Assembly: GCF_003751605.1 (NCBI RefSeq)
Contig: NZ_RJVJ01000002.1
Location: forward strand, 1-64,000
DNA from: Kitasatospora cineracea
GTDB taxonomy: Bacteria > Actinomycetota > Actinomycetes > Streptomycetales > Streptomycetaceae
Length of the DNA stretch: 64,000 bases
Direction: 5' to 3'
Below, in pieces: positions 35,287 through 42,924 of this stretch. Made by a program: the position numbers and the translations under genes. The stretch's first letter is position 1; each line of letters begins with the position of its first letter. Below the pieces are notes generated by a model, which was given only the letters and a program-made list of their open reading frames with translations, ran no database searches and was not told where the DNA came from.

Positions 35287-35391
35287 TCGTGCGCTCGGGC
35301 CTTTCGCTGTGCGCTCGGGCCTTTCGCTGTGCGCTCGGGCCTTTTGCTGTGCGCTCGGGCCTTTGTCGTGCGCTCGGGCCTTGTCGTGCGT
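35287..35391. repeat. 20-bp tandem repeat between convergent genes
   Basis: Five copies of GCGCTCGGGCCTT start at 35291, 35311, 35331, 35351 and 35370, so the period is 20, 20, 20 and 19 bp. The array runs from the exporter terminator to the last base before the aminotransferase stop codon. It has no coding role. Confidence 0.88.
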
Positions 35392-36717
35392 TCAGCTCGC
35401 GGCGGCCCGGACGAAGTCGGCCAGCCGGGCCGCTCCGGCCGCGATCCGGTCCTCGTCCAGGGCGCTGATCGACAGCCGCAGCCGGCGCTCGCCGCCGCCG
35501 GCCGGGTAGAACGGGGCCATCGGGGTCCAGAGCACCCCGTGGTCGCGGGCGCAGCGTTCCATCGCCGCCTCGTCGGCGGTGAACGGCACCTGGAGCACGG
35601 CGAAGAAGCCGCCCTCCGGCTCGTTCCAGGACACCCCGAGCCGGTCGCGTTCGGCCGCCGGGAAGTGCCGCTCCAACTCCCGCAGCAGAACGGCCAGGTT
35701 GGCCGCGTAGTGGGCGCGCGCCGGGGCGTTGGCGGCGCGCAGGCGGCAGGCGTGGCGCAGCAGCATGCCGCCGATCACGGCCTGGCTGAGCGCCGGGGTG
35801 TTGACCGTCGTCATGCTCTTCAGCTTGGCCAGCTCGTCGGCGAGCAGCGTCGTCCGGCCGTCCGGGGCGAGCACCCGCTGGTCGGCGACCACGTAGCCGA
35901 GCCGGGCGCCCGGGAAGCAGGTCTTGGCGAAGGAGCCGAGGTGGACCACCCGGGCGCGGTCCCCGTCCAGGGCCTTCAGGGTGGGGCGTCCGCCCGGCTC
36001 GCGGGTGAAGAAGCCGTACGGGTTGTCCTCGATCACCAGCAGGTCCTCTTCGGCCGCCACCTCCAGCAGCCCGGCCCGCGCCCCGACCGGCATGCTGGTG
36101 CCGGACGGGTTGGCGAAGTCCGGGACGACGTAGAGCGCGCGCGGGCGGCCGCCGGCCGCCCGGACGGCGCGGGCCGCCGCGCGCACGGCCTCCGGGTCCG
36201 GTCCGCCGGCGGGGCCCTCCGGGACGGGGACGGTCGCCAGGTCGAGCAGCCGGGCCGCGCCGGTGACGCCGACGTAGCAGGGCGAGCTGACCAGCAGCAC
36301 GTCCTCGGGCGTGGCGCACAGGGCGCGCAGCACCAGCAGCATGCCCTCCTGGGCGCCGACCGTGAGCACCAGCGCCTCGGGGTCGGCGTGGATGCCCTCG
36401 TCGTTGGCGAGGGTGCGGGCGACCAGGTCGGCGACGATGCCCTTGGTCGGGCCGTACTGGAACAGCGCGGTGCGCACCGCGCTGCGGCTCAGGCCGCGCT
36501 CGGCGAGGTGGGCGAGGTAGGTGTCCAGGTAGGTGTGGACGTCCTCGGGTTCGAAGAAGCCCTCGTGCGGGCGGCCGGGGGCGAAGGAGAGCGCGTCCGG
36601 GTAGCGCTCGGTGACCTCGTTGAGGAAGGTCATCGCGTCCAGCAGCGGGTCGGCGAGGCTGGCGTGCAGGTCGCCCAGCGGGAGCGTGGCGGTGGCGGTC
36701 GTGGCGGCGGTCGTCAT
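35392..36717 (-). CDS. hpgT: HpgT-type phenylglycine aminotransferase
   Basis: The 441-aa PLP enzyme would convert 4-hydroxyphenylglyoxylate to 4-hydroxyphenylglycine. The sequence follows the HpgT pattern of glycopeptide clusters: FLNEVTERYPDALSFAPGRP, LFQYGPTKGIVADLVAR, VLTVGAQEGMLLVLRAL and SPCYVGVTGAARLLDL. The PLP lysine is in LGSFAKTCFPGARLGYV near residue 263, after the VVPDFANPSG segment. Unlike MocR regulators it has no DNA-binding domain. The hydroxymandelate synthase (45864) and oxidase (37856) genes in this cluster support the assignment. A 53-bp tandem duplication separates it from the upstream esterase gene. Acting on phenylglyoxylate instead is possible. Confidence 0.88.
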   Translation of the reverse strand: MTTAATTATATLPLGDLHASLADPLLDAMTFLNEVTERYPDALSFAPGRPHEGFFEPEDVHTYLDTYLAHLAERGLSRSAVRTALFQYGPTKGIVADLVARTLANDEGIHADPEALVLTVGAQEGMLLVLRALCATPEDVLLVSSPCYVGVTGAARLLDLATVPVPEGPAGGPDPEAVRAAARAVRAAGGRPRALYVVPDFANPSGTSMPVGARAGLLEVAAEEDLLVIEDNPYGFFTREPGGRPTLKALDGDRARVVHLGSFAKTCFPGARLGYVVADQRVLAPDGRTTLLADELAKLKSMTTVNTPALSQAVIGGMLLRHACRLRAANAPARAHYAANLAVLLRELERHFPAAERDRLGVSWNEPEGGFFAVLQVPFTADEAAMERCARDHGVLWTPMAPFYPAGGGERRLRLSISALDEDRIAAGAARLADFVRAAAS

Positions 36718-36799
36718 CGGAGGGCCTCGCGGAGTCGGGCGGCGGTGGCGGTCGTGGTGGCGGTCGTCATCGGAGGGCCTCGCGGAGTCGGGCGGCGGC
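36694..36799. repeat. 53-bp tandem duplication at a gene junction
   Basis: The sequence around CATCGGAGGGCCTCGCGG occurs at 36715 and again at 36768, a period of 53 bp with few differences. It copies the ATGA junction of the esterase stop and the aminotransferase start. The older junction seems to be the copy at 36767-36770. Confidence 0.85.
36714..36770 (-). CDS. 18-codon relay ORF created by the duplication
   Basis: An ATG at 36770 overlaps the esterase stop as ATGA. It opens a frame of 18 codons whose own stop at 36714-36716 again overlaps the aminotransferase ATG (36717) as ATGA. It could pass ribosomes from one gene to the next. The peptide itself (starting MTTATTTATAARL) is unlikely to have a function. 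Confidence 0.4.
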   Translation of the reverse strand: MTTATTTATAARLREALR

Positions 36800-37759
36800 G
36801 TGGTGCTGGGCGTCGCGGCCGCCGTCGAGGACGCCGGACATGGCGAAGAAGCCGTGCGGCATGCCGTCGTAGCGGCGCAGTTCGACGGGCACTCCGGCGG
36901 CGCGCAGGGCTTCGGCGTACTGCTCGCCCTCGTCGCGCAGCGGGTCGTACTCGGCGGTGAGCACGGTGGCGGGCGGCAGGCCGGCCAGCGAGGGGGCGCG
37001 CAGCGGGGAGGCCAGCGGGTCGGCGCCGTCGGCCGGGTCGGCCAGGTAGTGGCCCCAGTACCAGGCCACCGAGCGGCGGTTGAACAGCAGCGGGTCGTCG
37101 TGCTCGCGGACGGACGGGGTGTCCGCGGCGTGGTCGGTGTTCGGGTAGACCAGCAGCTGGTGGCGGATCGCTGGGCCGCCGCGTTCGCGGGCCAGCAGGG
37201 TGAGGGCGGCGGCCAGGTTGCCGCCCGCGCTGTCGCCCGCGACGGCCAACCGGGCCGGGTCGGCGCCCAGTTCGGCGGCGTGCCCGGCGATCCACTCGGC
37301 GGCGGCGGCCACGTCGTGCACGGCGGCCGGGAAGGGGTGCTCGGGGGCGAGCCGGTAGCCCGCCGCGACGGTGACGCAGCCGACGGCGTTGGTCAGGCGG
37401 CGGCAGATCGCGTCGCCGGTGTCGAGCGAACCGAGGGTCCAGCCGCCGCCGAACAGGTAGAGCAGGACGGGCAGCGGGGCGGTGGCTTCGACGTCGACGT
37501 CGACGTCGGCTTCGGCTTCGGCTTCGGCTTCGGCTTCGGCTTCGGCGGCCGGGCGGTAGACCCGCAGTGGCAGCGGGCCGCCGGGGCCCGGGACGGTGAA
37601 CTCCTCGACGGAGCCGACCGGTTCCGGGTTCCCGGCGGCGGCCCGGATGTCGGCGAGGTCGGCGGCGCGGGCCTCGGCGAGGGTGCGGGTGTAGAGCGGG
37701 GGCGTACCGGCTTCGGCGCGCTGTCGGCGCAGGGCCTCGGCCTGGGGGTGCAGTGGCAA
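36767..37759 (-). CDS. Alpha/beta hydrolase of the HSL/acetyl-esterase family
   Basis: This 330-aa cytoplasmic esterase has an oxyanion-hole segment LFGGGWTLG in place of HGGG, the nucleophile motif GDSAGGN near residue 172, the acid in YDPLRDEG and the histidine in GMPHGFF. It could release or trim an ester or amide in the pathway. Residues about 70-92 are a low-complexity run of alternating Ala-Glu then Asp-Val encoded by hexanucleotide repeats, inserted between the N-terminal cap and the catalytic core. It is first in a two-gene operon with HpgT. Confidence 0.85.
   Translation of the reverse strand: MPLHPQAEALRRQRAEAGTPPLYTRTLAEARAADLADIRAAAGNPEPVGSVEEFTVPGPGGPLPLRVYRPAAEAEAEAEAEAEADVDVDVEATAPLPVLLYLFGGGWTLGSLDTGDAICRRLTNAVGCVTVAAGYRLAPEHPFPAAVHDVAAAAEWIAGHAAELGADPARLAVAGDSAGGNLAAALTLLARERGGPAIRHQLLVYPNTDHAADTPSVREHDDPLLFNRRSVAWYWGHYLADPADGADPLASPLRAPSLAGLPPATVLTAEYDPLRDEGEQYAEALRAAGVPVELRRYDGMPHGFFAMSGVLDGGRDAQHHAAARLREALR
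37486..37550. repeat. Hexanucleotide repeats inside the esterase gene
   Basis: About three copies of CGACGT are followed by seven copies of CTTCGG. The 6-bp unit keeps the frame, so length changes would only add or remove dipeptides. Confidence 0.85.
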
Positions 37760-37855
37760 GGGAACGTTCCTGGGATCGGGCCGCCGGTCGGCGGCGGCGG
37801 GTGGTGACGGTGGATCAGGGGCGCCGGGACCGGGGCGGTGGCCGCCGGTCGGGCC

Positions 37856-38932
37856 CTACCGGACCACCGCGGTGGGGTCGAGGTCGGCCAGGCGGGGGCG
37901 GCCCAGCAGGGCCAGGGTGTCGTCGAGTTCGGCCTTCAGGAGGTCGAGGACGCGAACGACGCCGTTCTCGCCGTCGGCGGCCAGGCCCCACAGGATCGGG
38001 CGGCCGATCAGGACGGCCCGGGCGCCGAGGGCGACCGCCAGGGCAACATCCGTGCCCGTCCGTACCCCGCCGTCCAGGAGGACGGGCAGATCCGGCGGTG
38101 TCGCGGCGACCACTTCGGGCAGCGCCGAGAGGGTCGGCAGGGCACCGTCGAGCTGGCGGCCGCCGTGGTTGGAGACCACGACGGCGTCGACGCCGTGTTC
38201 GGCGGCGAGTCGGGCGTCCTCGGCGGTCAGGATGCCCTTGAGGACGATCGGCAGGCTGCTGCGTTCGCGCAGCCAGGCGAGGTCCGCCCAGGTCAGGGTG
38301 GGGTCGAACTGCTCCTTGGCGTGGTCGGCGATGCCCGAGCTGCCCGCGTCGGCCCGGTGGCTGGCGGCCATCAGGGACGGGTCGAGGTTGACGGCGCGGA
38401 TGTGCGCGGGGACGGCGAAGCCGTTGCGGGCGTCGCGCAGGCGGCGGCCGATCCGGGGGGCGTCGACGGTGAGCACCAGGGCGCGGAAGCCGGCGGCTTC
38501 GGCGCGTTCGACCAGGGCGGCGAGGGCGTCGCGGCGGCGCAGCCAGTAGAGCTGCAGCCAGAGCGGGCCGGTGGCGGCTTCGGCGATGGATTCCAGGGTG
38601 CGGCTGGCGAAGATACCGGCGACCATGAGCGCTCCGGCGCGGCCGGCGGCGCGGGCGGTGGCGGTCTCGCCCTCGGGGTGGAACAGCTGGTGGTAGGCGA
38701 CCGGGGCGATGCCGATCGGGGTGCTCAGCGGGCTGCCGAGCAGGGTGAGGCGCTGGTCGGTGGTGGAGACGTCGACCATGGTGCGCGGGCGCAGGCGGGC
38801 CTGTTCGAACTGGGCGCGGTTGGCGGCGAGGGTGCGTTCGGCGCCGCTGCCGCCCTGCACGAAGTCCCAGGTTTCGGCGGGGAGTCGGGCGCGGGCCGCG
38901 CGTTCGAAGTCCGCCGGTTCCAGTGCTTCCAA
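37856..38932 (-). CDS. hmo: 4-hydroxymandelate oxidase (FMN-dependent)
   Basis: This FMN enzyme of about 358 aa belongs to the alpha-hydroxy-acid oxidase family and would oxidise 4-hydroxymandelate to 4-hydroxyphenylglyoxylate. Visible features are WDFVQGGSGAERTLAANR, LRPRTMVDVS, PIGIAPVAYHQLFHPEGE, a flavin-binding lysine in PIVLKGIL and the catalytic histidine in VVSNHGGRQLDG near residue 255. The pattern fits Hmo of glycopeptide pathways better than lactate oxidase. I start at TTG 38932, with GGAAAGG 7 nt upstream; a GTG at 38995 would add 21 residues but has a poor site. It is divergent from the large 39106 operon, with a DasR-like box between. Confidence 0.88.
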   Translation of the reverse strand: MEALEPADFERAARARLPAETWDFVQGGSGAERTLAANRAQFEQARLRPRTMVDVSTTDQRLTLLGSPLSTPIGIAPVAYHQLFHPEGETATARAAGRAGALMVAGIFASRTLESIAEAATGPLWLQLYWLRRRDALAALVERAEAAGFRALVLTVDAPRIGRRLRDARNGFAVPAHIRAVNLDPSLMAASHRADAGSSGIADHAKEQFDPTLTWADLAWLRERSSLPIVLKGILTAEDARLAAEHGVDAVVVSNHGGRQLDGALPTLSALPEVVAATPPDLPVLLDGGVRTGTDVALAVALGARAVLIGRPILWGLAADGENGVVRVLDLLKAELDDTLALLGRPRLADLDPTAVVR

Positions 38933-39001
38933 GAGTCTGCCTTTCCGGGCAGGCCGCGTGCGGGCCCGCTCCGGCCCGGCAGCGTAGGAGGCCACCCGCC
39001 C

Positions 39002-39017
39002 AATGGTCTAGACCTTG
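39002..39017. promoter_or_regulatory. DasR-like box in the divergent hmo/ligase promoter
   Basis: AATGGTCTAGACCTTG contains the perfect palindrome GGTCTAGACC (39005-39014), the core of the DasR-responsive element ACTGGTCTAGACCACT (12 of 16 positions). It lies 70 bp upstream of the hmo TTG and 89 bp upstream of the ligase operon start, so it could control both. DasR binding is inferred. Confidence 0.6.
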
Positions 39018-39105
39018 ATTCGGCTCGAACGCCTGTGCAATCGTCAGGAAGCCGAACCGACCCCGTTCGTCGTGGACGGCGTCCTTCCAACCTCCCCTTC
39101 GTGGA

Positions 39106-40560
39106 GTGGCGTTGACCGGATCTTCCTCTCCCCCCGCCCAGCCCTGCGGTGCCCCGCACGACTGGGTGGACCGCTACCTGCTGGCCGGCCCCGACGACCA
39201 GGAGTGCCTGCGCTTCGGCACTCCCGTGGACCGCGCCACCCTGCGCGCCCTGGTCGCCGAGCAGGCCGGACGGCTGACCGCCGCCGGCCTGGCGCGCGGC
39301 GGCACCGCCGCGCTGCGGCTGGCGCCCTCGCTCGGCTACACCGCCGCGCTGCTGGCCTGCTGGCAACTGGGCGCCCAGGCCGTCCTGCTGGACCACCGGC
39401 TCACCGACCACGAGGTGGCGCTCGCCGTCGAACGGCTGGCGCCCCAGGTGCTGGTGGAGTCGGCGCACGGCCCCGCGGCGGCGATGCGCGGCTTCGCCGA
39501 GACCGACCCGGTGCCGGTGGCCCGGTCGGACGGCCGCCCGGCCGCGACCGGCCACGCCCTGGTGCAGCTGAGCTCGGGCTCGACCGGCCCGGCCAAGGTG
39601 ATCGCCCGCACCGCCGCCGACCTGCTGCGCGAACTCGACTGCTACGCGCGGCTGGCGGCGTTCCCGAAGGCCGGGGAGCGGGTCGTCCTGCTCTCCTCGA
39701 TGGTGCACGTCCTCGGCCTGGTCGGCGGGCTGCTCAACAGCCTGCACGCCCGGGTGCCGCTGACCGTGCCCGTCCGGATGACCACCGCGGGCATCCTGGC
39801 CGCGGTCGGCGAGGACGACCGGCCGACCACCGTGATCGGCGTCCCGTTCCACGCCGAGCTGCTGGCCGGTGCGGCCGCTCCCCCGCCGCTGCCGCAGCTG
39901 CGCCGGATGATCGTGGCGGGCGAGCTGGTCCGCCCCGGGCTGCCCGCCGCCTTCACCGCCCGGTACGGGGTGCCGCTGGGCACCATGTACGGGATGACCG
40001 AGCGCGGGGTGATCGCCACCGACCTGGACGGCACCCTGCACCCCGAGGCCGCGCCCGTCCACGGCACGGAGCTGCACGAGGACGGCGGCGAACTGCACAT
40101 CGCGATGGCCGCCTCCCCGTACCCCGGCCTCGACGACCCGACCCGCTGGTCGGACGGCCGGCTGCACACCCGCGACGCCGGCCGGGTCGACCCGGTGACC
40201 GGCCGGGTCACCGTGCTCGGCCGGCGCGACTCCCAGGTCTCGATCGGCGGCCTCAAGGTCGACCTCAACGAGGTCGAGCACACCCTCGCCGCGCTGCCGG
40301 AGGTCCGCGAGGCCGTGGTGGTCTTCGCGGACGGCGCCATCGAGGCGTACCTGGCCACCGAGCGCGCCGACACCGACGGGGCCGCCGGGCACGCCGACGC
40401 CGACCGGGCGGACGCCGTCCGGGAGGCGCTGATCCGCGAGCTGGCCCCCTTCAAGCGGCCCCGGCAGCTCACCTTCCTCCCGGCGCTGCCCCGCACCGCC
40501 ACCGGCAAGCTCGTCCGCGACACCGCCGCGCTGCGCGCCACCGCGGCCGCCGCCCCCTGA
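39106..40560 (+). CDS. Acyl/aminoacyl-AMP ligase (ANL superfamily)
   Basis: This 484-aa stand-alone adenylating enzyme has core motifs LSSGSTGPAKV (A3), YGMTERG (A5), LHTRDAGRV (A7), GRRDSQVSIGGLKVDLNEVE (A8) and PRTATGKLVRD with the catalytic lysine (A10). It would activate a carboxylic acid and load it on the carrier protein encoded 49 bp downstream. Its specificity cannot be read safely; 4-hydroxyphenylglycine or an aryl acid made in the cluster are natural candidates. The start is GTG 39106 or TTG 39112; the latter has GGAG better placed. It is the first gene of a 12-gene operon. Confidence 0.87.
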   Translation: MALTGSSSPPAQPCGAPHDWVDRYLLAGPDDQECLRFGTPVDRATLRALVAEQAGRLTAAGLARGGTAALRLAPSLGYTAALLACWQLGAQAVLLDHRLTDHEVALAVERLAPQVLVESAHGPAAAMRGFAETDPVPVARSDGRPAATGHALVQLSSGSTGPAKVIARTAADLLRELDCYARLAAFPKAGERVVLLSSMVHVLGLVGGLLNSLHARVPLTVPVRMTTAGILAAVGEDDRPTTVIGVPFHAELLAGAAAPPPLPQLRRMIVAGELVRPGLPAAFTARYGVPLGTMYGMTERGVIATDLDGTLHPEAAPVHGTELHEDGGELHIAMAASPYPGLDDPTRWSDGRLHTRDAGRVDPVTGRVTVLGRRDSQVSIGGLKVDLNEVEHTLAALPEVREAVVVFADGAIEAYLATERADTDGAAGHADADRADAVREALIRELAPFKRPRQLTFLPALPRTATGKLVRDTAALRATAAAAP

Positions 40561-40609
40561 TCCACCGCACCGCCCGCACCGAACCCCGACCCAGCACGAG
40601 GAGCACACC

Positions 40610-40894
40610 ATGCAGGAGCGCATCCGCGAGTTCGTCCTCTCGACGCTCGCCGAGATGAACTACGACACCGACGGGGTCACCGGCGACACCGACCTCGGCC
40701 CGGCCGGCCTCGACCTCGAGTCGCTGGCGCTCGCCGAGCTGTCGGTCCAGGTCGAGGACGAGTTCGGGATCAAGTTCGACCTGGACGAGCTGGAGACCAC
40801 CGCGCTGATGACCCTCGACCAGTTCACCGCCGACGTGGCCCGCCGGGTCGCCGCCGGCACCGCCACCGCGGCCACCGCCGGCAGCGCCGCGTGA
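40610..40894 (+). CDS. Acyl carrier protein
   Basis: This 94-aa carrier protein has the phosphopantetheine serine in AGLDLESLALAELSVQVE, preceded by the usual acidic turn, and FDLDELETTALMTLDQF for helices III-IV. GAGGAG lies upstream of ATG 40610. Its stop overlaps the GTG of a second carrier protein. It is the likely partner of the ligase encoded directly upstream. Confidence 0.9.
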   Translation: MQERIREFVLSTLAEMNYDTDGVTGDTDLGPAGLDLESLALAELSVQVEDEFGIKFDLDELETTALMTLDQFTADVARRVAAGTATAATAGSAA

Positions 40895-41160
40895 GCACGC
40901 CCGTGCTGCCGGGCCGGGCCGAGGTCGTGCAGATGCTCGCGGCCTTCGGCGGGCGCCCCGAGAACAGCGTGCCCGAGACCCTCGGATCGCTCGAACTCAC
41001 CTGGCTGACCGCCGAGTTCGAGCAGCGCTACGGCATCGAGCTGGAACTCTCGGACGAGCAGTTCGCGGCCGTCCGCACGGTGGACGACGCCGTCGCGGTG
41101 CTGCGCGCGGCCGTCCTCGCCGCCGCCCCGGCCGGGGCCGACGGGGCCGCCCGGTCATGA
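40891..41160 (+). CDS. Second acyl carrier protein
   Basis: An 89-aa ACP-like protein with ETLGSLELTWLTAEFEQRYG, where the serine of GSL is the likely attachment site, and ELSDEQFAAVRTVDDAVAVL for the later helices. The replacement of D before the serine by G is unusual but known. It overlaps both neighbours (GTGA upstream, ATGA downstream), consistent with tight stoichiometry with the first ACP and the KS. Confidence 0.85.
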   Translation: MSTPVLPGRAEVVQMLAAFGGRPENSVPETLGSLELTWLTAEFEQRYGIELELSDEQFAAVRTVDDAVAVLRAAVLAAAPAGADGAARS

Positions 41161-42260
41161 GTCCCAGCGCACCGCCGGCCGACCGGCCGGTGTTCACCGG
41201 CCTCGGGGTGCTCAGCGCCTTCGGCCCCGGTCTCGCCCCGCTGGCGGCCGCCGCCGCCCGGGGCGGGACCGGCTTCGCCGAGGTGACCCGCTTCGACGTC
41301 GGCCGGCGCGGCACCCGGCGGGCGGCCCTGCTGCCCGACCCGCCGCCGCTCGCCGACGCGGTGCTCGGCGCCGTCGCCGACGCCTGCCGGCAGGCCGAAC
41401 TGCCTTCCGGTGCACCGCTGTTGCTCGCCCTGCACAGCGACCTGAACACCCGCGGGACGGCCGGGGAGGTGTCGGCCGGCGCCGTCGCCCTCGGCCTGGC
41501 CGGAGTGGCCCGGGTCTACACCGGCGCCTGCGTGGCGGCCGCCACCGCGGTGGCCGACGCGGCCGCCCTGGTCGGCTCCGGCCGCCACCCGCGGGTGGTG
41601 GTCGCGGCCGGGCACCTGGTGGAGCCGGGCGTCTTCGCGGCCTTCGACGCGGGCCGGGCCCTGGCCCGGGACGGCGAGCTGCGGCCGTTCAGCACCGGGC
41701 GCACCGGCACCCTGCTCGGGGACGCCGCGGTGGCCGTGGTGGTCGAGGCGGCGGACGCCGCCGCCGGGCGCGGCGCCCGTCCGCTGGCCCGGCTGGCGGG
41801 CTGGGGCCGCTCCGGGGACGCGCACCACGTGTGCCGTCCGCGGCCCGACGGCGCGGGCGTGGCCCGGGCCGTCCGGTCCGCGCTGGCCCGGGCCGGGGTC
41901 GACCCGTCCGGGGTGGACTACGTCAACGCCAACGGCACCGGTTCGCCGATGTCGGACCTGGCGGAGGCGCGGGCGCTGCGCGAGGTGTTCGGCGGCGGTC
42001 TGGACAGGCTGCCGGTGAGCTCCAGCAAGTCCGTGCACGGCCACGCCCTGGAGGCTTCCGCGCTGCTCGAACTCGCGGTCACCGTCGGGGCGTTGGGCGA
42101 CGGTCGGCTCCCGGTCAACGCGGGCTGGCTGGGTCCGGACCCGGAGGTCGGGCTGGACCTGGTGCTGGGCCCCCGCGCGGACGCCCGTCCCCGCTGCGCG
42201 CTGAGCCTCAACTCGGCGTTCGGCGGCGCCAACACCGCACTCCTGGTGGCCGCCGCGTGA
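41157..42260 (+). CDS. Ketosynthase with an altered active site (Cys-Asn-His)
   Basis: This 367-aa KAS I/II-type protein is shorter than usual (about 410). The nucleophile C125 is in YTGACVAAATA and the second histidine H296 in KSVHGHALEAS, after K291. The first catalytic histidine, normally in NAHGTGT, is N259 (NANGTGS). A C-N-H site resembles KAS III chemistry and may not decarboxylate malonyl-ACP in the normal way, so an acyl-transfer or Claisen reaction without decarboxylation is possible. It overlaps the second ACP (ATGA) and a KS-like fragment (GTGA). Confidence 0.85.
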   Translation: MSPSAPPADRPVFTGLGVLSAFGPGLAPLAAAAARGGTGFAEVTRFDVGRRGTRRAALLPDPPPLADAVLGAVADACRQAELPSGAPLLLALHSDLNTRGTAGEVSAGAVALGLAGVARVYTGACVAAATAVADAAALVGSGRHPRVVVAAGHLVEPGVFAAFDAGRALARDGELRPFSTGRTGTLLGDAAVAVVVEAADAAAGRGARPLARLAGWGRSGDAHHVCRPRPDGAGVARAVRSALARAGVDPSGVDYVNANGTGSPMSDLAEARALREVFGGGLDRLPVSSSKSVHGHALEASALLELAVTVGALGDGRLPVNAGWLGPDPEVGLDLVLGPRADARPRCALSLNSAFGGANTALLVAAA

Positions 42261-42820
42261 ACCCGCTGCGCACCCTCGCCACCGTCCACTGGCCGCCCGG
42301 CGAGCCGCCGCCCCCGCTGCCCGGTTTCTCGGCCTCGACCTTCAACCCGCTGGTCGCGGCCGTCGCCGAGCGCTGCCTGGCGGCGGGCTACGGCGAGCCC
42401 GGGGAGCCGCGCCGCACCGGGCTGCTGCTCGCCAGCGCCGGGGGCGACCGCGCCACCGCGCTGGCCATCGACACCGGCGCCGCGGGGCGCCGGATGCCGC
42501 CGCTGCTGTTCTTCCAGTCCAATCCGAACGCCGTCCTCGGGCACGTCGCCGCCCGCTGGGGCCTGACCGGCCCGGTCGTCGCGATCAGCCCGCCGGAGGC
42601 CGCCGCGCCCGGTGAAGTCCCGCCGGACGCACTGGAGTTGGCCGCGCTGCTGCTGGCCGACGGCGACGCCGACCAGGTCCTGGTGATCGCCGCGGAGCAG
42701 GCCGAACCGGCCGGGCGGCCCACCGAACCGTCCGTGCGGCCCGCCGAACCGGCTGCCGGGGAACCCGGCCCGGCCTGCGGCACCGACCGGGCCACCGCCG
42801 TCCTGGTCACCGCCCCCTGA
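42257..42820 (+). CDS. Small KS/chain-length-factor-like protein
   Basis: The 187-aa protein matches only the N-terminal part of ketosynthases as found in the Ketoacyl-synt_2/coronafacic-acid-synthetase-like group. Visible are FSASTFNPLVAAVAERCLA, TGLLLASAGGDRATALAID, FFQSNPNAVLGHVAARWG and ALLLADGDADQVLVIAAE. No catalytic cysteine is present at GPVVAISP. It may pair with the unusual KS upstream as a heterodimer, like a chain-length factor. The C-terminus is proline/glutamate-rich. Confidence 0.72.
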   Translation: MNPLRTLATVHWPPGEPPPPLPGFSASTFNPLVAAVAERCLAAGYGEPGEPRRTGLLLASAGGDRATALAIDTGAAGRRMPPLLFFQSNPNAVLGHVAARWGLTGPVVAISPPEAAAPGEVPPDALELAALLLADGDADQVLVIAAEQAEPAGRPTEPSVRPAEPAAGEPGPACGTDRATAVLVTAP

Positions 42821-42924
42821 GCCGCGCGCCCCCTGAGCCTTTCCGACCCCCGTCCGTACGCGTCCCCGGACGCCGCACCGCACCCGCACGGCCAGCGCCG
42901 TGGTCCGTGGGAGGGATCCACACC

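Noticed and set aside
35392..36717. Reading the aminotransferase as a MocR/GntR regulator
   Set aside because: There is no N-terminal winged helix; the protein starts directly with the aminotransferase fold and follows the HpgT pattern.
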